This document shows positions 16,743-22,953 of a stretch of 27,286 nucleotides of DNA, one piece after another (positions within the stretch are counted from its first letter, which is position 1; each line of letters begins with the position of its first letter). The notes beneath the pieces were generated by a model. The model saw only the letters and a program-made list of their open reading frames with translations, ran no database searches and was not told where the DNA came from. The position numbers were made by a program, and so were the translations under genes. Source of the stretch: an uncultured Eubacteriales bacterium. GTDB taxonomy: Bacteria > Bacillota > Clostridia > Oscillospirales > Oscillospiraceae. The stretch is taken from the NCBI GenBank assembly GCA_900556935.1, contig USQL01000021.1, forward strand, positions 1 through 27,286. Reading direction: 5' to 3'.

Positions 16743-16991
16743 GTGAAGGAAGAAATGGAAACACGTGCCTGTGCCCTGGCCGTTTACATGATTGATACCG
16801 GTGCCACTGTCCGGGCCGCCGCCAAGGAATTCGGCATTTCCAAATCCACCGTCCATAAGGACCTGACCCAACGGCTGCGGCACTGCAACTACCCGCTGTA
16901 TCAGCAGGTCCGGGTGATTCTGGACCGCAACAAGGAGCAGCGGCATATCCGGGGCGGCCTGGCTACCCGGCAAAAATACAAGGGATACTAA
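16743..16991 (+). CDS. spoIIID: Sporulation transcription factor SpoIIID
   Basis: This small helix-turn-helix protein controls mother-cell genes after engulfment, under sigma-E in model spore formers. The core shows ATVRAAAKEFGISKSTVHKD, the recognition helix region highly typical of SpoIIID, and the tail HIRGGLATRQKYKGY matches the conserved basic C terminus. A GTG at 16743 is chosen as start because GGAGGGG (16730-16736) lies six bases upstream and the 82-residue product then matches family length. The in-frame ATGs upstream would add an unrelated low-complexity leader. I could not find a convincing sigma-E promoter by eye. Its presence is the best evidence that this organism forms endospores. 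Confidence 0.96.
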   Translation: MKEEMETRACALAVYMIDTGATVRAAAKEFGISKSTVHKDLTQRLRHCNYPLYQQVRVILDRNKEQRHIRGGLATRQKYKGY

Positions 16992-16995
16992 ACGG

Positions 16996-17025
16996 TCGGA
17001 TGGGCGGCGAAAGCGGCCCATCCGA
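16996..17025. other. Perfect stem-loop after spoIIID
   Basis: TCGGATGGGC (16996-17005) and GCCCATCCGA (17016-17025) form a perfect ten-pair stem with a ten-base loop, between the converging stops of spoIIID and the small protein gene. It is followed by A-runs, not T-runs, on the plus strand and has no T-run on the minus strand, so it is not a standard terminator. It may stabilise mRNA 3' ends. Confidence 0.6.
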
Positions 17026-17030
17026 AAAAA

Positions 17031-17186
17031 TCAGAGGTCGTCCACATCCTGAACAGGCCTTTCCAAGGGCTCCTCGGGAATCCCTGTATAGCTGCCCTGG
17101 GGGTCCGTCTGGATGGGGCCGGAAAGGCCGCCCTCCGGCGGAAGAAACAGGGGCGGGAACGCTTTTAATTTTCGTATCTTTTTCAT
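17031..17186 (-). CDS. Small protein with TDPQGSYTG...PVQD.DDL signature (copy 1)
   Basis: A 51-residue frame on the minus strand with GGGAGGG upstream of its ATG. It begins MKKIRKLKAFPPLFLPPEGG, a basic start and Pro-rich stretch, then carries TDPQGSYTGIPEEP and ends PVQDVDDL. The second half closely matches the 33-residue protein at 24750, which lies in the same divergent position beside the other rlmH. Two independent copies with the same tail argue strongly that it is a real gene. No membrane segment or known domain is visible. The basic head and acidic tail suggest a nucleic-acid or ribosome-associated peptide, but that is speculation. Confidence 0.82.
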   Translation of the reverse strand: MKKIRKLKAFPPLFLPPEGGLSGPIQTDPQGSYTGIPEEPLERPVQDVDDL

Positions 17187-17237
17187 CAAAATCCCTCCCG
17201 CCGACAGTTTTCCCGTACTCTTTCAAAGAATACATTC

Positions 17238-17266
17238 TTGCGTAGAATTGCGAAATATGGTATGAT
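17238..17266 (+). promoter_or_regulatory. Promoter of rlmH copy 1
   Basis: TTGCGT (17238-17243) and TATGAT (17261-17266) are 17 bases apart, with TGG before the -10. The RBS AGGAGG and the ATG at 17290 follow directly. Confidence 0.7.
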
Positions 17267-17289
17267 GGGAAAAACAAGGAGGAAGAAAA

Positions 17290-17772
17290 ATGTTTGAAAT
17301 CACCCTGATTACCATGGGAAAGCTGAAAGAAAAATTCTATATTTCCGCCGCCCAGGAGTACGCCAAGCGGCTTTCCGGCTACTGCCGGTTTACGCTTTTG
17401 GAATTGACCGAATACCGTCTGCCGGAAAATCCCAGTCCGTCCGAAATTCAGGCGGGTCTTGAAAAGGAAGCGGAGGAAATCTTCAGCCGCATCCCCAAGG
17501 GGGCCTGGTTCTGCGTCTTTACACCGGAGGGCAAGGAACTCAGCAGCGAAGCCTTTGCCGAAAAGCTTTCCTCCGTAAAGCTCTCCGGAAAGAGCAGCGC
17601 CTGTTTTCTCATCGGCTCCTCCTTCGGTATGGCCCCCAGGGTCAAGGAAAAAGCGGATTTCAAGCTCTCCATGGGCCCCATGACCTTCCCCCACCACCTG
17701 GCAAGAATCATGGTGCTGGAGCAACTGTACCGGGCAGAGGCGATTCAGGCGGGCAGCCGGTATCATAAGTGA
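17290..17772 (+). CDS. rlmH: 23S rRNA (pseudouridine-1915-N3) methyltransferase RlmH, copy 1
   Basis: SPOUT-family enzyme that methylates N3 of pseudouridine 1915 in helix 69 of 23S rRNA, acting on assembled 70S ribosomes. The 160-residue length is normal. It shows MFEITLITMGKLKEKFY at the N terminus, FCVFTPEGKELSSEAFA, the trefoil-knot cofactor loop FLIGSSFGM, and the C-terminal LEQLYRAEAIQAGSRYHK typical of the family. AGGAGG lies upstream with ideal spacing. A second complete rlmH is at 24224-24706 in mirror orientation; the last 50 residues are almost identical while the middle differs. RlmH is normally single copy, so the pair is unusual. Both copies keep the key motifs. Confidence 0.96.
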   Translation: MFEITLITMGKLKEKFYISAAQEYAKRLSGYCRFTLLELTEYRLPENPSPSEIQAGLEKEAEEIFSRIPKGAWFCVFTPEGKELSSEAFAEKLSSVKLSGKSSACFLIGSSFGMAPRVKEKADFKLSMGPMTFPHHLARIMVLEQLYRAEAIQAGSRYHK

Positions 17773-17781
17773 CGTATTTCG

Positions 17782-17802
17782 GCGGCGGGATTTTCCTGCC
17801 GC
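17782..17802 (+). terminator. Terminator of rlmH copy 1
   Basis: GCGGCGGGA (17782-17790) pairs with TCCTGCCGC (17794-17802), with one G-T pair and a three-base loop, followed by TGTCTTTTCTT. It separates rlmH from the padR promoter. Confidence 0.8.
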
Positions 17803-17818
17803 TGTCTTTTCTTGCGAA

Positions 17819-17852
17819 ATACCTTGACAGATGAGGTATCTCATGATAGTAT
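17819..17852 (+). promoter_or_regulatory. Promoter and likely PadR autoregulatory operator, copy 1
   Basis: TTGACA (17824-17829) and TAGTAT (17847-17852) are 17 bases apart. Overlapping the -35 is the inverted repeat ATACCT-N9-AGGTAT (17819-17839), and a second overlapping palindrome ATGAG-GTAT-CTCAT covers 17831-17844. The ATACCT-N9-AGGTAT arrangement recurs before padR copy 2, supporting it as the PadR site. Confidence 0.75.
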
Positions 17853-17877
17853 GTGTTTCAGAAAGGTGGTGCAGGCC

Positions 17878-18216
17878 ATGTCAATTGCCGGAGATTTAAT
17901 CCGGGGACATACGGACGCAATCATTCTGGCCCGTCTGCTGCAATCGGACAGCTACGGCTACGAAATCAACAAAACCATCTCCACCATGACCGGCGGCAAA
18001 TTTGAGCTGAAGGAAGCGACGCTCTATACGGCCTTCAAGCGGCTGGAGGAGCAGGACTATATTCGCTCCTATTGGGGCAACCAGGGCAGCGGCGCCCGGA
18101 GGCGGTACTATTCCATCACCCCCGAAGGCCGGGAAGCCTGCCACCGGTTACAGCTGGAATGGCTGGAGACACGGCAAATCATGGATCATCTGTTGGAAGG
18201 GAAGGAATCTTTATGA
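17878..18216 (+). CDS. PadR-family transcriptional regulator, copy 1
   Basis: A 112-residue winged-helix repressor. It begins MSIAGDLIRGHTDAIILARL and shows the PadR DNA-binding core SYGYEINKTISTMTGGKFEL, LKEATLYTAFKRLEEQDYI and the wing ARRRYYSITPEGREA, followed by a C-terminal dimerisation helix. ATG at 17878 has AAAGGTGG upstream; a longer frame begins inside the promoter and is rejected. It overlaps the downstream membrane gene as ATGA, so the two are translationally coupled. In this family, PadR proteins paired with DUF1700 (HAAS-type) membrane proteins form envelope-sensing regulatory pairs. It probably represses its own promoter through the ATACCT/AGGTAT palindrome. Confidence 0.93.
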   Translation: MSIAGDLIRGHTDAIILARLLQSDSYGYEINKTISTMTGGKFELKEATLYTAFKRLEEQDYIRSYWGNQGSGARRRYYSITPEGREACHRLQLEWLETRQIMDHLLEGKESL

Positions 18217-19799
18217 GAGAAAAGCTGAAAGAATATGTCCACCTGCTCTTTGCAGGAACCGTGGGCACCGAGGATATGGAGCAGGAGATTTTACAGAATA
18301 CGTTGGACCGGTTTGATGACTGGGTTTCCAGTGGCTTCTCCGAGGAGGATGCCTACCGGAAGGCGGTTTCCGGCATTGGGGATATCGATGCGCTTCTGGG
18401 AAAGAGCGCCTCCCCGGAACGGGAAGAGGCCTCCGGCTATGTTCCCCTGGGAAAGCGGATTTGCAATGCCGTGGCTGTTTTCCTGTACATTACCTGCCCC
18501 ATTCCCCTACTCATTTTTCGGAACGAAATCGGGCTGTGCTGTCTGCTGGGGATGGTCGCCTGCGGTGTGGTGATTCAGGTTCTTGCCGGAAAGCTGATGG
18601 ATTCCCTGGAGACGTACAACCCCATCTCCGGAGGAGCACGGGCTGTCTTGACCGTTATCGCCATTTTCTTTTATATTCTCTGCCCGGTACCCCTGTTTCT
18701 TCTGCAGGATGAATTTGGGCTGTGCTGTCTGCTCACCATGGTAGCGCTGGGTGTGGCCATGCAGCTCATTGCCGGAAAAAGCACCGGACAGACAATGAAA
18801 ATCGAAGAAGGCCCACAAAGTGAAGTACAAAAGTGCGCCAATTCCCTGCTGTGGCTGCTGACCGTTGCAGTATACCTTCTCATCAGCTTCCGCACCCATG
18901 CCTGGTGGATTACCTGGATTCTCTTCCCCATTGCGGATTCCCTGATAAAGCTGGTGTTCGCCCTGCTGGGAAAGCATTCACTGCGCAAACCGGCCCTCAG
19001 CGTTCTGTTGACCGCTATCCTATGTGCCTTCCTGTTCAGCATCCCCGTAAAGCGCCTGACCATTGGCGCGCTCTCCGTTGGCAATTTCGCTAACCGTGGC
19101 ACGGAATCCGCAAGCCAGAGCTTTCACGCTTCTGAGGTGCAGTCGCTGGATATTGACTGGGTGGACGGCTCTGTCTCCATCCGACAGGACACCGGGGACA
19201 CCCTGCGCTATACGGTCACCGGAGCCGACGCGGACCGCACCGTATATTCCCTGAAGGATGGGAGGCTCTCCATCAGCGCCACGGAAAGCAGCATTCTGAA
19301 TTTTGGCGGCCACCGGGGTGCGGAGTTAACGGTGCTGGTTCCGGATGGCTGGATGCCCAGGGAGCTTTCTGTAGAGAGTATTTCCGCTCCTATCCGGATT
19401 GAAAACCTGAATGGAACGGAATTGGACGTGGACACCGTATCCGGTGTGATGGAATTAACGGACATTCGGGCCGACGAACTGAGCCTTTCCACCATTTCCG
19501 CAAAGATCACCTGCTCCGGCGCGGCCCGGGATGTTTCCTTAGAAACCACCTCCGGGAACTGCGCCCTGGAGCTGACGGAACGCCCCGAGAAAATCGACCT
19601 GGAGTCCGTCTCCGGGGATTTGGAGCTGTTTCTGCCAAAGAAGGCGGGTTTTGCCCTGAGGCTGGACACCGTCAGCGGCAAATTCCGCTCTGACTTTGAT
19701 TACAGCACCCCCCAGGGCGACACCTACCTTTCCGGCGACGGCAGCTGCGCCATCCGCGCGGAAACGGTTTCCGGCAATGTGGACATCCGGCAAAAATGA
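18213..19799 (+). CDS. Fused DUF1700/HAAS-like membrane protein with DUF4097 beta-repeat domain
   Basis: A 528-residue membrane protein. The N terminus (about 1-63: MREKLKEYVHLLFAG, EILQNTLDRFDDWVSSG, AVSGIGDIDALLG) is a helical DUF1700/HAAS-like domain that in relatives pairs with PadR. A polytopic region follows (about 84-275) with an internal duplication: AVAVFLYITCPIPLLIF... (86-127) repeated as VIAIFFYILCPVPLFLL... (148-189). A third hairpin contains SFRTHAWWITWILFPI (225-240), and a last helix lies at about 261-278. The remaining 240 residues are external DUF4097-type repeats (LDIDWVDGSVSI, VDTVSGVMEL, ESVSGDLELF, DTVSGKFRSDF). In the other arm the same parts are two separate genes. Its role is probably sensing envelope state and controlling PadR, by inference from family and context. 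Confidence 0.88.
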   Translation: MREKLKEYVHLLFAGTVGTEDMEQEILQNTLDRFDDWVSSGFSEEDAYRKAVSGIGDIDALLGKSASPEREEASGYVPLGKRICNAVAVFLYITCPIPLLIFRNEIGLCCLLGMVACGVVIQVLAGKLMDSLETYNPISGGARAVLTVIAIFFYILCPVPLFLLQDEFGLCCLLTMVALGVAMQLIAGKSTGQTMKIEEGPQSEVQKCANSLLWLLTVAVYLLISFRTHAWWITWILFPIADSLIKLVFALLGKHSLRKPALSVLLTAILCAFLFSIPVKRLTIGALSVGNFANRGTESASQSFHASEVQSLDIDWVDGSVSIRQDTGDTLRYTVTGADADRTVYSLKDGRLSISATESSILNFGGHRGAELTVLVPDGWMPRELSVESISAPIRIENLNGTELDVDTVSGVMELTDIRADELSLSTISAKITCSGAARDVSLETTSGNCALELTERPEKIDLESVSGDLELFLPKKAGFALRLDTVSGKFRSDFDYSTPQGDTYLSGDGSCAIRAETVSGNVDIRQK

Positions 19800-19803
19800 A
19801 TTG

Positions 19804-19834
19804 ACGGCGTACCGCCTGCGTTGCGGTACGCCGT
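19804..19834. terminator. Bidirectional terminator between the DUF4097 gene and rsmE copy 1
   Basis: ACGGCGTACCGC (19804-19815) and GCGGTACGCCGT (19823-19834) form a perfect 12-pair stem with a seven-base loop. TTGTGTTTCTT follows on the plus strand, and CAATTCATTTTTGCC on the minus strand, so it can serve both convergent units. Confidence 0.88.
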
Positions 19835-19843
19835 TTGTGTTTC

Positions 19844-20569
19844 TTAATACTCATTTGCCGCGTACATGACGGCGGACAGGGCGCACAGCGGGGCCGTCTC
19901 GCAGCGAAGAATCCGCTTTCCCAGGGTGCAGACCGTGAGGCCCGCATCCAGCGCCTTGCTGACCTCCCGCTCTTCCAGACCGCCCTCCGGGCCTGTAAGC
20001 AGGCTGACCGTCTTCCACGGGCCGCTTTCCAACGCGTCGTGCAATGTGACGGTGTTTTCATGCTCGTAGAAAAGCAGGGCCTTGTCGGCTTTCGCTGCCC
20101 GCTCCAAAGCCGCCCCGTAGGTGCCCAGCACCAGGACCTGGGGGATCACCCCACGGCCGGACTGCTCGGCAGCGGAAGCGGCGATTTTCTGCCAACGGTC
20201 CAGCTTCTTCTGAATGCTCTTTTCATCCGGGCGGGACACACAGCGCTCCGAGGGGAAGGCCACAATTTCCGCCGCCCCCAGCTCCGTGGCCTTCTGAATC
20301 ACATGCTCCAGCTTGTCCGCCTTGGGAAAGGCCATATACACGCTGACCTTGACAGATGCCTCGCTCTCGCTTTTCCGGCACTCTCCCAGGGCCAATGTCA
20401 GCTTGTCCGGATCTTCCAGGGTACACAGGCACTCCATGCCTTGACCGTCACAGAGCAGCACCTCCTCCCCTGTTTTGAGGCGCAAAACTTTGGCGTGTTT
20501 GGCATTCTCACCGGTCAGGGTATGAAACCGGCCTGTCAGTTCCTGGGGCGTTACAAAAAATCGAATCAT
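19844..20569 (-). CDS. rsmE: 16S rRNA (uracil-1498-N3) methyltransferase RsmE, copy 1
   Basis: SPOUT methyltransferase that makes m3U1498 in 16S rRNA near the decoding centre. The 241-residue length fits. The N-terminal PUA-like domain starts MIRFFVTPQEL, with HAKVLRLKTGEEVLLCDGQG. The catalytic knot domain has AFPKADKLEHVIQKATELGA, EQSGRGVIPQV, LLTGPEGGLEEREV and LGKRILRCETAPLCAL, all hallmark RsmE motifs. ATG at 20569 overlaps the GNAT stop as ATGA, with GAGGG upstream, so the two genes form an operon. A second intact rsmE (21338-22060) lies in mirror position. RsmE is normally single copy. Confidence 0.96.
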   Translation of the reverse strand: MIRFFVTPQELTGRFHTLTGENAKHAKVLRLKTGEEVLLCDGQGMECLCTLEDPDKLTLALGECRKSESEASVKVSVYMAFPKADKLEHVIQKATELGAAEIVAFPSERCVSRPDEKSIQKKLDRWQKIAASAAEQSGRGVIPQVLVLGTYGAALERAAKADKALLFYEHENTVTLHDALESGPWKTVSLLTGPEGGLEEREVSKALDAGLTVCTLGKRILRCETAPLCALSAVMYAANEY

Positions 20570-21078
20570 CCTTTACCCTCGCTGTTCAGATTTTTGATGT
20601 ACCGTTCTTCTACCGCTCCAAAAGCGGGCTGTTTTCTTCCGGTGGCCACAAATCCGTGGGCCTTATAAAATCCAATAGCCCGGGTGTTCTTTTCAAATAC
20701 CCACAGCATGATTTGGGGATACCCTGCCTGTTGCACATCCTCCAGGATTCGCTCCATCATCAAGTGTCCATAGCCCCTGCCCCAGTTTTCCTTTAGGGAG
20801 TGAATACAGATCAGTTCTGCCGCACCCTGCATATCTTCATCCCGGGCCGCATCCCACCAGGCAATGCAATGGGGTTTCCCGTCTATTTCCAGAATATAGC
20901 CGTTTCCCTTTCCAAGTTCCAATAGTTTTTGGTACATGGCGGTGGCTTTATTCAAATCTGTTGAACGAATCAGCACATCCTCAGGAATCAGGTCTTTGAA
21001 AGCCGCTTTCCAGCTTTCTGTCTGGATATAGGCCAAAGTTCTTTCATCGCCGAATGTCACTTTCCGAATGTTTTCCAT
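20566..21078 (-). CDS. GNAT-family N-acetyltransferase
   Basis: A 170-residue acetyltransferase of the GNAT fold. MENIRKVTFGDERTLAYIQ opens the family's first strand and helix, followed by ESWKAAFKDLIPEDVL. The acetyl-CoA site is seen as ELICIHSLKENWGRGYGHLMME, where the RGYGH loop stands for the Q/RxxGxG/A motif, and ATRKQ follows the NTRAIGFYKAHGF motif near the C terminus. The substrate cannot be deduced. ATG at 21078 has AGAGG eight bases upstream; a longer frame would run into the tRNA gene and is rejected. It has no counterpart in the other arm and sits at the centre of the duplication with the tRNA. No separate promoter was seen, so read-through from the tRNA promoter is possible. Confidence 0.9.
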   Translation of the reverse strand: MENIRKVTFGDERTLAYIQTESWKAAFKDLIPEDVLIRSTDLNKATAMYQKLLELGKGNGYILEIDGKPHCIAWWDAARDEDMQGAAELICIHSLKENWGRGYGHLMMERILEDVQQAGYPQIMLWVFEKNTRAIGFYKAHGFVATGRKQPAFGAVEERYIKNLNSEGKG

Positions 21079-21113
21079 GGGTTTTTCCTCTCTACTGTTT
21101 TGAAGTATTGATG

Positions 21114-21137
21114 AAAAAAAGGAGCCAAGATGGCTCC
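21114..21137 (-). terminator. Terminator after tRNA-Leu
   Basis: On the minus strand GGAGCCA (pairing 21131-21137 with 21121-21127, three-base loop) is flanked by A-runs and T-runs and followed by seven Ts. It would end the tRNA transcript before the GNAT gene, although partial read-through is likely. Confidence 0.88.
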
Positions 21138-21141
21138 TTTT

Positions 21142-21224
21142 TGGTGCGAGAGAGGGGACTCGAACCCCCACGGCGTAACCACACGCACCTCAAACGTGCT
21201 TGTCTACCATTCCAACACTCTCGC
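21142..21224 (-). tRNA. tRNA-Leu (anticodon GAG)
   Basis: On the minus strand the acceptor GCGAGAG pairs with CTCTCGC followed by A and an encoded CCA. The D-arm contains TGGAATGGTAGAC. The anticodon stem is CACGT/GCGTG around loop TTGAGGT, giving anticodon GAG, which reads CTC and CTT. A longer variable arm and the T-loop GGGGGTTCGAGTCCCCT follow. Length 83 including CCA. It sits between the two arms of the inverted duplication. Confidence 0.95.
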
Positions 21225-21238
21225 AAACGTGCTTTGAT

Positions 21239-21267
21239 ATTATAACGGAACTTTCGGAATTTGTCAA
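21239..21267 (-). promoter_or_regulatory. Consensus promoter of tRNA-Leu
   Basis: On the minus strand TTGACA (21262-21267) and TATAAT (21239-21244) match consensus exactly with a 17-base spacer, ending 14 bases before the mature tRNA. Confidence 0.9.
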
Positions 21268-21286
21268 TACTTTTTCAGGAAAACCC

Positions 21287-21315
21287 TTGCAAGATTTCTG
21301 ATCTTCTGATAAACT
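21287..21315 (+). promoter_or_regulatory. Promoter of rsmE copy 2
   Basis: TTGCAA (21287-21292) and TAAACT (21310-21315) are 17 bases apart, with TGA before the -10. GGAGGG (21326-21331) and the ATG at 21338 follow. Confidence 0.65.
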
Positions 21316-21337
21316 ATAGAAAATTGGAGGGAATGCC

Positions 21338-22060
21338 ATGACACGCTTTTTTGCATCACAGGAGGAAATGTCCGGGGAAAGGATTCTTCTTACCGGGGAA
21401 AACGCCCAGCACGCCAAGGTGCTTCGCCTGAAGCCCGGGGAGACGGTGCTGGTCTGCGACGGGGAAGGGCAGGAGTGCCTTTGCCAGATTTTCTCCACGG
21501 ATCCCTGGGAGCTGAGGGTTACGGAACGCCGAGCCTCCCAATCTGAGGCGGCGGTGCGGGTCAGCGTCTATATGGCTTTCCCCAAGGCGGACAAGCTGGA
21601 GCATGTGATTCAGAAGGCCACGGAATTGGGAGCCTATGAGATCGTGGCGTTTCCCTCGGCACGGTGCGTCTCCCGCCCGGACGAGAAGAGCCTGAAAAAG
21701 AAGCTGGAACGCTGGCAGAAAATCGCAGCCTCCGCCGCCGAGCAGTCCGGCAGAGGCCGGATTCCCCAGGTCATCACCTTAAAGAGCTTCTCCGAGGCTC
21801 TGAGCCGAGCCTGTCAGGCGGAGAAGGCGCTGATGTTCTATGAGCACGAGGAGGCCCTGACCCTGAAAACGGCTCTCACCGGTACCTACCGCACGGTGAG
21901 CCTGCTCACCGGCCCGGAGGGCGGCCTGGAGGAAGGGGAGGTTTCCCAGGCCCGAGCCGCCGGAATGCAGGTCTGCACTCTGGGAAAGCGGATTCTCCGC
22001 TGTGAAACCGCCCCTCTGTGCGCCCTGTCTGCTGTTATGTACGACGCGGGCGAGTTTTGA
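21338..22060 (+). CDS. rsmE: 16S rRNA (uracil-1498-N3) methyltransferase RsmE, copy 2
   Basis: Second RsmE, 240 residues, with the same catalytic landmarks as copy 1: HAKVLRLKPGETVLVCDGEG, AFPKADKLEHVIQKATELGA, EQSGRGRIPQV, LLTGPEGGLEEGEV and LGKRILRCETAPLCAL. The central part (residues about 70-170) and the C-terminal knot are highly similar to copy 1; the N-terminal RNA-binding half and the segment around residue 180 differ more. Unlike copy 1 it has its own promoter and is not in an operon with an acetyltransferase. GGAGGG precedes the ATG. Both copies look functional, so they may methylate the same base redundantly, or one may have a new target; the sequence cannot decide. Confidence 0.96.
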   Translation: MTRFFASQEEMSGERILLTGENAQHAKVLRLKPGETVLVCDGEGQECLCQIFSTDPWELRVTERRASQSEAAVRVSVYMAFPKADKLEHVIQKATELGAYEIVAFPSARCVSRPDEKSLKKKLERWQKIAASAAEQSGRGRIPQVITLKSFSEALSRACQAEKALMFYEHEEALTLKTALTGTYRTVSLLTGPEGGLEEGEVSQARAAGMQVCTLGKRILRCETAPLCALSAVMYDAGEF

Positions 22061-22066
22061 CACCAA

Positions 22067-22093
22067 AATCCCCCGGCCGATGGCCGGGGGATT
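22067..22093. terminator. Bidirectional terminator between rsmE copy 2 and the DUF4097 gene
   Basis: AATCCCCCGGCC (22067-22078) and GGCCGGGGGATT (22082-22093) form a perfect 12-pair stem with a three-base loop. GCTTATTTC follows on the plus strand and TTGGTGTC on the minus strand. It occupies the mirror position of the 19804 terminator but has a different sequence. Confidence 0.85.
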
Positions 22094-22095
22094 GC

Positions 22096-22953
22096 TTATT
22101 TCTGGTTCACGGTGACCCCGCCGCTCATGGATTCCATCTCAATCTTGCAGGCACCGTCGCCACACAGATACCGGCTGCCATCCTGACTGGTCTCAAAATC
22201 CGACCGGAATTTTCCGGACAGGGTGTCAAGATTTACGGCAAACCCTGCGCCCTTGGGCAGTTTCAGGGACAGGGAGCCGGAGGCAGTGTCCATGGTGATT
22301 TTGCTGGGCACATTGTCAAGCTCTGCCTCCACACTGCCGGAAGCGGAATCGTATTCCAGGTTCTCAAGTGTGCCTGTAAGATAGAGATTCCCGGAGGCGG
22401 TGTCGGCATCCAGCTCGCCCAGGGTGCAGCTGTCAAACCGGCTTTCCCCGCCGGCGGTATCCAGGTCTACCTCATCGGCGGTCAGCCCCTGGACGCTTAT
22501 CTTGGGGGAGGCCGCGTCTATCTCCAGCTTCCGGCAAGCCCAGTCCTTGGGCACCTGAATGGTCAGATCCTTGGTGCCGATCCCCTTCAGGCTGGCAAGC
22601 TTGCCTTTGCAGAAGGAAATTTTCAGGGTGTCCCCGTCCTTCCGGCAGAGCATGGCCTCGGTATTGGCGTGAGCGGCGGCCTCGCTGACTTTGATGTGGT
22701 CGATTCCCGTCGGTATGATTTGAATTTCCCCGGATACCCAGTCAATCTCAATTTCCCGGATGTCCCCTGCGGAGGTTCCGTAGTTCAGGAAATCCGTTGA
22801 TAATTCTGCCGGAAATTCCGTAGCATCTACCTTCTCCGCCGCCGTCTGTTTTGGATAGGGCAGAAAATAGACCAGACCGCCCACCAGCAGGCTCAGCAGC
22901 ACCACGAGAGTAACGGACCAGCCGATGACCCGGATAATGGCATTACGCTTCAT
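22096..22953 (-). CDS. DUF4097-family membrane-anchored beta-repeat protein
   Basis: A 285-residue protein with a basic start and one membrane helix (MKRNAIIRVIGWSVTLVVLL, about 8-31), then an external repeat domain of DUF4097 type: IEIDWVSGEIQI, LDADTASGNLYL, YDSASGSVEAEL, MDTASGSLSLKL, LDTLSGKFRSDF. These short strands would form a right-handed beta-helix-like stack. The C-terminal 45 residues (DTLSGKFRSDF...YLCGDG...VTVNQK) match the end of the fused protein at 18213-19799. GGAGG precedes the ATG at nine bases, and the gene overlaps the preceding membrane gene by 11 bases. Probably the sensor ectodomain of the PadR cassette, working with the neighbouring membrane protein. Confidence 0.88.
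   Translation of the reverse strand: MKRNAIIRVIGWSVTLVVLLSLLVGGLVYFLPYPKQTAAEKVDATEFPAELSTDFLNYGTSAGDIREIEIDWVSGEIQIIPTGIDHIKVSEAAAHANTEAMLCRKDGDTLKISFCKGKLASLKGIGTKDLTIQVPKDWACRKLEIDAASPKISVQGLTADEVDLDTAGGESRFDSCTLGELDADTASGNLYLTGTLENLEYDSASGSVEAELDNVPSKITMDTASGSLSLKLPKGAGFAVNLDTLSGKFRSDFETSQDGSRYLCGDGACKIEMESMSGGVTVNQK

Larger units (their letters stand above)
17031..20569. repeat. Left arm of a diverged inverted duplication
   Basis: Gene order is small protein (minus), rlmH, padR, fused DUF1700/DUF4097 gene (plus), rsmE (minus). The same order in mirror image occupies 21338-24851. Homology is clear in all five or six encoded proteins, and the padR promoter sequence is shared. The arms are well diverged, so the event is old or the copies came from different lineages. 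Confidence 0.85.

Noticed and set aside
16996..17025. Stem-loop after spoIIID as an intrinsic terminator
   Set aside because: The stem is strong, but no T-run follows on either strand.
16963..17844. A 293-codon minus frame across the small gene and rlmH copy 1
   Set aside because: It runs through two better-supported genes and a promoter, has no recognisable domain, and its composition is that of an antisense shadow.
21079..21171. N-terminal extension of the GNAT protein
   Set aside because: It would translate the terminator and the 3' end of tRNA-Leu; ATG 21078 has a proper ribosome binding site.
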